A stretch of DNA of 11,564 bases from contig JAKOOI010000194.1 in assembly GCA_022701475.1 (NCBI GenBank), forward strand, positions 1-11,564, written 5' to 3'. A program made the position numbers and the translations under genes. The stretch is from Weeksellaceae bacterium. GTDB taxonomy: Bacteria > Bacteroidota > Bacteroidia > Flavobacteriales > Weeksellaceae. Under the pieces are notes generated by a model. It worked only from the letters and a program-made list of their open reading frames with translations. It had not been told where the DNA came from and did not search any database. Positions 6,579 to 11,564 of the stretch are shown piece by piece; positions within the stretch are counted from its first letter, which is position 1; every line of letters starts with the position of its first letter.

Positions 6579-7837
6579 TGTAATGTTCCGTTTTTCTTAT
6601 TCGGCAAAATTATTAATCTTAAAGAAGAATCCTTGTTAAAATAGCTCCACATCCAGTTAAAAAACACGGCAAGCTTGTTCCGTACACTGAGAATCAGCAT
6701 CAGATGGAGGAACATCCAGAAAAACCAGGCCAGCAGTCCCTGGAATTTCACGAAAGGCAGATCCACTACTGCCCGGTGCTTGCCTATGGTAGCCAGTGAT
6801 CCTTTGTCATCATATTCATATTCCTTCCACTCGCTGCCATTCTTTTTCAGGAGGTTACGGCCAAGATTTTTCGCCTGGTTGATGGCTACATTGGCTACCT
6901 GCGGATGCCCCTGCGGATATTTCGGAGTTTCCATGTATGCGATGTCCCCAACGGCAAAGATATTATCATATCCCCTGATCCGGTTATAGCGGTCTGTTAT
7001 ATACCGGTTGCGGCTGAGCTTTTCCTGCGGAAAGCCTTCTACCACATTCCCTGTAACTCCGGCTGCCCAGATCACATTGTTGGAAGGGATGCTTTTCCCG
7101 CTTTTCATGTGAACCCTGTCACCGTCATAATCCGTTACATATTCCTGACTGAGAAAGGTAACGCCCAGATCTTTCAGGTACTGCTCGGATTTTTCCTGGG
7201 CTTCCTTGCTCATTACGGCCAGTGGCTTTTCAGTAGAGCTTACCAGAATAATCTGCAGATGGTCAAAATTCATATACGGATAATCCCGCGGAAGGATTTC
7301 TTTTTTCATTTCAGAAAAAGCACCGGCCAGCTCTACGCCGGTAGGGCCGCTGCCCACGATAACGATGTTCCAGTTGCCGTCGTCACTGCGGCTCTTTTCA
7401 ATAATGAGCTTCTCAAATGTCATCAGCACATGGTTTCTGATACCGATGGCTTCCTGGGTATTTTTCATTCCGAAGGCACGGCTCTCCATTTCCTTATTTC
7501 CAAAAAAATTGGTTTTGCAGCCGGTGGCAATCACCAGCTTGTCATAGCTGAATTCGGCTTCTTCTGTAATGACTTTGTTATTTGCCGTATCAATGGATTT
7601 TACTTCCGTCAGCCTGAACTGGATATTCCGGGAACGCTGAAAAATTTTCCTGAAAGGGAAGGAAATATTGGAAGGCTCGATCCTTCCGCACGCGACCTGA
7701 TAGAATAAAGGCTGAAACATATGATGGTTTACCCGGTCTAAAACAAGCACTTTCTTGTTCTTGTTATTCAATGTTTTTGCAAGTTGCAGCCCCGCAAAAC
7801 CTCCTCCTATGATGATGATCTTTTCGCGTGTTTCCAT
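6575..7837 (-). CDS. ndh: Type II NADH:quinone oxidoreductase (NDH-2)
   Basis: A 420-residue single-chain respiratory flavoprotein that passes electrons from NADH to quinone at the inner face of the cytoplasmic membrane without pumping protons. Two Rossmann folds are clear: GGGFAG (11-16) for FAD and GSGPTG (162-167) for NADH. The second FAD motif AVGD is at 295-298, followed by AINQAK (318-323), the AxxQ-type quinone-site segment. Residues about 365-400 are strongly hydrophobic and aromatic, consistent with the amphipathic membrane-anchoring C-terminus of NDH-2. I chose the ATG at 7837. A TTG nine bases upstream is in frame, but it lies inside the promoter box and adds nothing conserved. The stop overlaps the trmD start by ATGA, so the two genes form an operon. 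Confidence 0.93.
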   Translation of the reverse strand: METREKIIIIGGGFAGLQLAKTLNNKNKKVLVLDRVNHHMFQPLFYQVACGRIEPSNISFPFRKIFQRSRNIQFRLTEVKSIDTANNKVITEEAEFSYDKLVIATGCKTNFFGNKEMESRAFGMKNTQEAIGIRNHVLMTFEKLIIEKSRSDDGNWNIVIVGSGPTGVELAGAFSEMKKEILPRDYPYMNFDHLQIILVSSTEKPLAVMSKEAQEKSEQYLKDLGVTFLSQEYVTDYDGDRVHMKSGKSIPSNNVIWAAGVTGNVVEGFPQEKLSRNRYITDRYNRIRGYDNIFAVGDIAYMETPKYPQGHPQVANVAINQAKNLGRNLLKKNGSEWKEYEYDDKGSLATIGKHRAVVDLPFVKFQGLLAWFFWMFLHLMLILSVRNKLAVFFNWMWSYFNKDSSLRLIILPNKKNGTLQ

Positions 7838-7843
7838 AGTACA

Positions 7844-7851
7844 CAAATTTA
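7844..7851 (-). promoter_or_regulatory. Bacteroidota -7 box (TAAATTTG) before NDH-2/trmD
   Basis: On the minus strand TAAATTTG exactly matches TAnnTTTG and is identical to the box before dusB. Six bases separate it from the ATG at 7837, so the leader should be only a base or two, or absent. It also argues against the upstream in-frame TTG as the start. No clear -33 element is visible. Confidence 0.6.
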
Positions 7852-7885
7852 CTGATTTTATTTAGCATCCGGCATGAAAAAAAGT

Positions 7886-7893
7886 TAGTTTTG
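7886..7893 (+). promoter_or_regulatory. Bacteroidota -7 box (TAGTTTTG) before the GH25 gene, inside a dyad
   Basis: TAGTTTTG matches TAnnTTTG and ends nine bases before the lysozyme ATG. It is embedded in a near-perfect dyad, AGTTTT-GT-AAAACT at 7887-7900, which covers the box and the likely start site. A regulator bound there would block transcription. The divergent NDH-2 box lies 34 bp away, so both promoters share this 65-bp gap. Confidence 0.55.
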
Positions 7894-7902
7894 TAAAACT
7901 TT

Positions 7903-8757
7903 ATGCCAAAAGAAAACTACAGCAAAAAAACCGCCAAAGAAATTCACCGCAGGCCTTATCTGTTCCGGCGTAAAGTTGTTCTGGCCCTGCTGTTGCTGGC
8001 CCTTGCCGGAACCGGCCTCTACCTGAAGCAGTCCGTAAGTTATTATTATGCACTTTATTTCAATCAATTCATCCATCGCAGACTGCACAATACCGAAAGG
8101 GAAGCTTCGCGGATCCGGAGAATTCTTTCCGGTAACCTGGATAAAACCTACGGCTTCGATATTTCCCACTACCAGAATAAGGAAGATATCAAATGGGACA
8201 GCTTAAGCATCGGCAATAAAACCATCCCGCTCGAATTTGTTATCATGCGTGCTACCATGGGAAACCGAAGTGCCGATAAACATTTCGGCGTTTTCTGGGA
8301 ACAGGCGAAAAAGCATGAACTGATCCGCGGGGCCTATCATTTTTACCGGGCTGATGAAGACCCGGTTATCCAGGCCAATAATTTCCTGGAAAATGTGAAA
8401 CTGGAAAGCGGCGACCTGCCGCCGATCCTTGATATTGAAAAAATCCCCAAGCGGAAAACCAATGAAAAACTCCTTGAAGACCTGAAAGTATGGTGCAGGA
8501 TCATAGAGGAAACCTATGGCAAGAAACCCATTATCTATACTTATTATCATTATTACAAAGATTTCCTGAAAGGCGAATTCAACAGTTACCCGCTCTGGCT
8601 GGCCAATTATAATGACGTCCCTGCTCCTGCTCCCGATAACCGGTGGGACTTCTGGCAGTTTACGGAAAACGGAATCGTTCATGGTATCAATACGAAAGTA
8701 GACCTTAACCTCTACAACGGCAGCGCATGGTCTTTACACAGGCTCACGCTTGACTGA
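7903..8757 (+). CDS. Membrane-anchored glycoside hydrolase family 25 (lysozyme/muramidase)
   Basis: GH25 enzymes cut the beta-1,4 bond between N-acetylmuramic acid and N-acetylglucosamine in peptidoglycan. The 284 residues begin with a basic stretch (KKTAKEIHRRPYLFRRK, 8-24) and one hydrophobic segment (about 25-42, VVLALLLLALAGTGLYL). There is no obvious signal-peptidase or lipobox site, so a type II anchor with the enzyme in the periplasm is likely. The catalytic domain starts at YGFDISHYQ (83-91, Asp86). It continues with GAYHFYR (143-149), PPILDIEKI (173-181, with Asp177 and Glu179 at the catalytic site), IIYTYYHYY (210-218), LWLANY (231-236), WDFWQFT (248-254) and VDLNLYNG (266-273). No wall-binding repeats are present. 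The role could be wall remodelling or defence against other cells; nothing nearby settles this. Divergent from NDH-2. Confidence 0.92.
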   Translation: MPKENYSKKTAKEIHRRPYLFRRKVVLALLLLALAGTGLYLKQSVSYYYALYFNQFIHRRLHNTEREASRIRRILSGNLDKTYGFDISHYQNKEDIKWDSLSIGNKTIPLEFVIMRATMGNRSADKHFGVFWEQAKKHELIRGAYHFYRADEDPVIQANNFLENVKLESGDLPPILDIEKIPKRKTNEKLLEDLKVWCRIIEETYGKKPIIYTYYHYYKDFLKGEFNSYPLWLANYNDVPAPAPDNRWDFWQFTENGIVHGINTKVDLNLYNGSAWSLHRLTLD

Positions 8758-8763
8758 CCCGTG

Positions 8764-8778
8764 TACATGAGCCATGTA
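8764..8778. repeat. Small palindromic hairpin between convergent genes
   Basis: TACATG (8764-8769) and CATGTA (8773-8778) are perfect complements around a 3-nt loop, in the 36-bp gap between the lysozyme stop and the acyltransferase stop. The position suits a shared terminator, but neither side has a proper T-run. It may be only a weak or accidental hairpin. Confidence 0.35.
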
Positions 8779-8793
8779 TCTCTTGTGCTTTTG

Positions 8794-9921
8794 CTATTTA
8801 AAGGGCTTCCGCCGGATCCATTCCGTCCTGGGAGAAACGGAAGGGAAAACATATTTCATCAACAGATTGACCAGAGAATTGCTGTGCCTGATAAATCCGG
8901 AAATTTCAACCGGCTCTGCCCCGACCGTGGATTTGATCTCCAGCGCAGTCCTTCCGAAAATAATCCTTTGGTAACGGTGGCTTATAGAAAATTCCACCAT
9001 ATCCAGCAGCATGTTCAGATACAACTGTTTTTCTTTCTGGCATGTTCTGTCATATCCCAGAAAGTAAGTATCAATATCACATCCATTGATTATCAAAGTA
9101 AAGAAACCTACCAGCAGACCCTCTGAGAAATATCCTACTACCTTAAAATTTTCTCCCAGATTTTCTTTCATGCTGACGAAATGGTTTTCTGCCAGGAAGA
9201 AGGTATTGAATACGGCATTTTCAGCTACATGGTGATAGAGCAGGTTGATTTCCTTAGCATATTTTTTTATATCTCCGGCATGCATTTCTCTTTTTTCGGT
9301 GCCGGCCAGCTTTTTCCGGGCCGTTCTGGCTCTTGACCGGTATTTTGTTGACAAGTCTCCGAGGTAATCTTCAAAGCTTTTCCAATGTTCCCTCAGATTA
9401 AGGATCATATTGGGCTGTACGGAAAACCGGAAATATCCCGGGCGATGCTTCTGAAAAAGATCTGCGAAAGCAGGCCGGTAATCTTTATAGATGATCAGTG
9501 ATGTTTTCCGGACTTCCTTCTGCATATACCGTACGGCTTTATCCAGCATCCGGATGATTTCATCCACCGTAATTTCCGAAAGGTCAAAATAAAATCCGTT
9601 CTGTCCCGTCAGCATATTGTTGCCCAAAATCATAATATCCCTGCTGAATGTACGGGCAATACGATTTTTCAGATCGTGCCATACTTCATTTTTCTGAAAG
9701 GTTTCATGTTTCATAAAGTCCAGGTACTGAACCAGGGCACCGCCGATCAGCTGTTCCTGTTTAAAAAAACCTATAAAGAAGCACTGCATATTTTCCGGCG
9801 CGGAAGTTTCAAGTACTTTAAAATATTCACCGGAAAGCATAATATTATGTTTTCCGATTACGGAACTCCAGTTTTCCGGAAGATCACCGGCTGTACGGTA
9901 ATGGTGCAAAGTATACGACAT
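8794..9921 (-). CDS. GNAT/FemAB-like acyltransferase
   Basis: A 375-residue protein with the double GNAT-like layout of FemAB-related and 'BioF2-like' acyltransferases. The segment YLGDLSTKYRSRARTARKKL (186-205) is the basic SxKYR-type motif that opens the second GNAT half in this group. It is followed by a strand-turn-strand core, VVGYFSEGLLVGFFTLI (261-277), DTYFLGYD (284-291), a helix with QLYLNMLLDMVEF (299-311), and FGRTALEIKSTVGAEP (322-337), the usual FGxTxxExKxxxGA block. No signal peptide or membrane helix is seen, so it is probably cytoplasmic. FemAB relatives transfer amino acids to wall precursors, others acylate small molecules; the substrate here is unknown. The ATG at 9921 is 13 bp after a TACTTTTG box. 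It is convergent with the GH25 gene and not in an operon with it. Confidence 0.82.
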   Translation of the reverse strand: MSYTLHHYRTAGDLPENWSSVIGKHNIMLSGEYFKVLETSAPENMQCFFIGFFKQEQLIGGALVQYLDFMKHETFQKNEVWHDLKNRIARTFSRDIMILGNNMLTGQNGFYFDLSEITVDEIIRMLDKAVRYMQKEVRKTSLIIYKDYRPAFADLFQKHRPGYFRFSVQPNMILNLREHWKSFEDYLGDLSTKYRSRARTARKKLAGTEKREMHAGDIKKYAKEINLLYHHVAENAVFNTFFLAENHFVSMKENLGENFKVVGYFSEGLLVGFFTLIINGCDIDTYFLGYDRTCQKEKQLYLNMLLDMVEFSISHRYQRIIFGRTALEIKSTVGAEPVEISGFIRHSNSLVNLLMKYVFPSVSPRTEWIRRKPFK

Positions 9922-9934
9922 AAAGCAAGCTGCG

Positions 9935-9942
9935 CAAAAGTA
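9935..9942 (-). promoter_or_regulatory. Bacteroidota -7 box (TACTTTTG) before the acyltransferase gene
   Basis: On the minus strand TACTTTTG matches TAnnTTTG and is identical to the box before the ABC-F gene. Thirteen bases separate it from the ATG at 9921, predicting a leader shorter than about ten nucleotides. No TTTG -33 element is evident. Confidence 0.55.
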
Positions 9943-9963
9943 GCTTTATCTTTTATACCGTGA

Positions 9964-10098
9964 AAATTATTTTTGGGGTTATCCGGTAAAAAGCTGTTCT
10001 TACCCCAAACGGATTTCCCCATCTTCAACGTTCAGTACGATAACGGGACTATCCAGGGCACAGGAACGGTAACGCTGATAAAACCAACCCGGAAATGA
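9964..10098 (+). pseudogene. Possible C-terminal remnant of a decayed gene
   Basis: Within the 298-bp gap between two divergent genes, a frame runs from a stop at 9961-9963 to a TGA at 10096-10098 without any ATG. From about 10009 it reads like real protein, TDFPIFNVQYDNGTI followed by QGTGTVTLIKPTRK, with codon choice and G+C like coding DNA and unlike the AT-rich gap at 5541-5870. Its start would have to be TTG at 9973, or the upstream part has been lost. I do not recognise a family. It could equally be a chance open stretch of 44 codons, so the call is weak. The rest of the gap holds only the two promoters and a palindrome AACCATGGTT (10109-10118). Confidence 0.25.
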
Positions 10099-10174
10099 TT
10101 TCTCCGCAAACCATGGTTGCTGCATCGGTGATATCAACATCTGTCACTGCTGATTATCCTAGCCACATTTTTCG

Positions 10175-10182
10175 TACTTTTG
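10175..10182 (+). promoter_or_regulatory. Bacteroidota -7 box (TACTTTTG) before the ABC-F gene
   Basis: TACTTTTG matches TAnnTTTG. It lies 37 bp before the ATG at 10220, so this gene would have an ordinary leader of about 30 nt, unlike the other genes here with this box. The leader (10183-10219) is A/C-rich near the ATG and shows no Shine-Dalgarno sequence, as is usual in Bacteroidota. Confidence 0.55.
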
Positions 10183-10219
10183 CCGCTCAGTAATCCGTTT
10201 AAACCAAGCCAACAACCTC

Positions 10220-11564
10220 ATGAATTACGTTTCTGCAGAAAACCTCACCAAATCCTATGGCATCAAGGTGCTTTTTGAAAACATTTCTTTCCACATTAAT
10301 GAAGGCGATAAAATAGCTATCGTCGCCAAAAACGGAAGTGGAAAATCCACCCTTTTAAAAATCCTGATGGGCAAAGAAATTGCAGACAGCGGTACGGTAT
10401 CCATCAGCAAAGATATACAGGTGGTGTTATTCGATCAGGAAATTGATTTCAATCCGGAACTTACGATTGATGAGTTCATGATGACACTGGATTCGGCACC
10501 CATCCGGGCCCTGAAAAATTATCACCAGTCTTTGCATTCCACCGATAATGATTTTATCGAAAAGGCACTGCTGGAAATGGAAGCCCACAAAGCCTGGGAT
10601 CTGGAAAATGAAATGAAGCAGATCCTGTCGCAGCTTAAAATTACCGATCTCGACGCAAAGATGGGGACGCTTTCCGGAGGCCAGATCAAGCGGGTAGCAC
10701 TGGCCAAACTGCTTACCGAAACCCGGGCTGAGCACCGCCATACCCTGCTGATTATGGATGAACCTACCAACCACCTGGATGTTGAAATGGTAGAATGGCT
10801 GGAAAACTACCTGAGCAAGGCAAAAATAACTTTACTGCTGGTCACCCATGACCGGTATTTCCTGGACAGTGTCTGCGATACGATATGGGAAATGGAAGAC
10901 GGAAACCTCTATGTCCATAACGGAGCCTACGCCACTTACCTGGAAAATAAGATGATCCGCGAAGAGAACCTGAATGCTACCATTGACAAAGCCAACAATC
11001 TGTACCGGAAGGAACTGGAATGGATGCGGAGACAGCCAAAGGCCCGGACCACCAAATCCAAATCAAGGATCGATGCTTTTTACGATACGGAAAAAGTGGC
11101 CAAAACCGACACCCGGAAACAGGGACTGGAACTGGACTTTGAAATGAAGAGACTGGGAAGCAAGATCCTTGAGCTTCATCATATCGATAAGAGCTTCGGA
11201 AGCAAAGTTCTCCTGAAGGATTTCAGCTACCAGTTCCAGCGCGGTGAAAAAGTAGGCATCGTAGGAAAAAATGGCGCCGGAAAATCCACCTTGCTGAATA
11301 TTATCCAGGGATTTGAAAAAGCTGACAACGGGGAAATTGAAACCGGCGAAACCATCCATTTCGGCTATTTTTCCCAGAAAGGCCTTCAGTATAAAGAAGA
11401 TGAACGGGTAATTGATTTTATTAAAGAAGCAGCCGAATACTATCCGCTGGCCAATGGCAAAAGCCTTTCGGCATCACAATTCCTCAGGTTGTTTTTATTC
11501 GATGACCAAACGCAGTACTCTCCTATCTCCAAGCTTTCGGGCGGTGAAAAAAGGAGGCTGCACC
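10220..11564 (+). CDS. ABC-F family ATPase, Uup-like, 3' end outside window
   Basis: Soluble tandem-ATPase protein of the ABC-F class, which acts on ribosomes or, for Uup, also in DNA transposon excision and biogenesis roles. The frame stays open to the right edge: 448 codons of an expected 620 or so. NBD1 has Walker A AKNGSGKS (36-43), LSGGQ (151-155), Walker B LLIMDE (176-181) with EPTNHLD, and the switch His210 (VTHDRYF). The linker carries KELEWMRRQPKARTTKSK (264-281), a hallmark of Uup-type members, and the arm insertion in NBD1 is short. NBD2 has Walker A GKNGAGKS (349-356) and a second LSGGE (439-443), where the window ends. The first Walker A begins with Ala instead of Gly. Antibiotic-resistance ABC-F proteins usually have longer linkers, so a housekeeping role is more likely. 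Confidence 0.93.
   Translation, partial: MNYVSAENLTKSYGIKVLFENISFHINEGDKIAIVAKNGSGKSTLLKILMGKEIADSGTVSISKDIQVVLFDQEIDFNPELTIDEFMMTLDSAPIRALKNYHQSLHSTDNDFIEKALLEMEAHKAWDLENEMKQILSQLKITDLDAKMGTLSGGQIKRVALAKLLTETRAEHRHTLLIMDEPTNHLDVEMVEWLENYLSKAKITLLLVTHDRYFLDSVCDTIWEMEDGNLYVHNGAYATYLENKMIREENLNATIDKANNLYRKELEWMRRQPKARTTKSKSRIDAFYDTEKVAKTDTRKQGLELDFEMKRLGSKILELHHIDKSFGSKVLLKDFSYQFQRGEKVGIVGKNGAGKSTLLNIIQGFEKADNGEIETGETIHFGYFSQKGLQYKEDERVIDFIKEAAEYYPLANGKSLSASQFLRLFLFDDQTQYSPISKLSGGEKRRLH

Noticed and set aside
6204-6644. A 146-codon + strand frame spanning the trmD start and NDH-2 end
   Set aside because: It is antisense to two clear genes and its translation has no recognisable domain.
6905-7708. 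A 267-codon open frame on the + strand
   Set aside because: It lies wholly antisense to the well-supported NDH-2 gene, has no family motifs and no promoter box, and is best explained as a shadow of the codon pattern on the other strand.
7838-7846. TTG start nine bases upstream of the NDH-2 ATG
   Set aside because: The TTG is part of the TAAATTTG promoter box, and the FAD motif has normal spacing from the ATG at 7837.
8203-8682. A 159-codon minus-strand frame opposite the lysozyme gene
   Set aside because: The plus strand here encodes all GH25 motifs; the antisense frame is a shadow.
8761-9126. A 121-codon + strand frame after the lysozyme
   Set aside because: It is antisense to the acyltransferase C-terminus, which has family motifs, and has no support of its own.
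10109-10118. Perfect 10-bp palindrome AACCATGGTT in the gap before the ABC-F gene
   Set aside because: It is too short to call an operator alone and lies more than 50 bp upstream of the promoter box; no second copy was noticed.

Overview
The window comes from a Bacteroidota chromosome, most likely a Flavobacteriales/Weeksellaceae (Chryseobacterium-like) organism. The evidence is gene content (DusB-type synthase, 223-residue TrmD, Bacteroidota-style NDH-2, Uup-like ABC-F protein), the lack of clear Shine-Dalgarno sites, and TAnnTTTG boxes just upstream of five genes, which match the -7 element of Bacteroidota housekeeping promoters. Coding G+C is mostly in the mid-to-high 40s percent by eye, on the high side for that group, so the genus is not certain. 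I see no rRNA, tRNA, CRISPR array, insertion sequence or phage gene.

Layout. (1) 3-2192 (+): 3' part of a large outer-membrane beta-barrel-like protein, open at the left edge. (2) 2314-3312 (+): tRNA-dihydrouridine synthase, ending at a strong bidirectional hairpin shared with the convergent operon. (3) 5540-3368 (-): a compact three-gene unit of EEP-fold nuclease/phosphatase, Lrp/AsnC regulator and deoxyribose-phosphate aldolase (gaps 21 and 4 bp). (4) 5541-5906: a very AT-rich gap, about 21% G+C over 5541-5870, ending in a classical terminator for the next unit. (5) 7837-5907 (-): NDH-2 and trmD, joined by an ATGA stop/start overlap. (6) 7903-8757 (+): membrane-anchored GH25 lysozyme, divergent from NDH-2 across 65 bp. 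(7) 9921-8794 (-): FemAB/GNAT-type acyltransferase, convergent with the lysozyme. (8) 9922-10219: gap with two outward promoters and a possible decayed gene end. (9) 10220 to the right edge (+): ABC-F ATPase, truncated by the window.

Most genes are household functions: tRNA modification (DusB, TrmD), respiration (NDH-2), deoxynucleoside breakdown (DeoC) and ribosome-associated ATPase. The most coherent local module is EEP-Lrp-DeoC, where a regulator sits 4 bp before an aldolase gene and may control it. GH25 and the FemAB-like protein both point to the cell envelope, but they are convergent and not one operon. I found no convincing new multi-gene system. The best leads are near-leaderless promoters, the Lrp-DeoC unit with its drop in G+C, the NDH-2/TrmD coupling, a dyad over the lysozyme promoter, a natural Met at the DeoC inhibition-site position, and the unclassified barrel protein.
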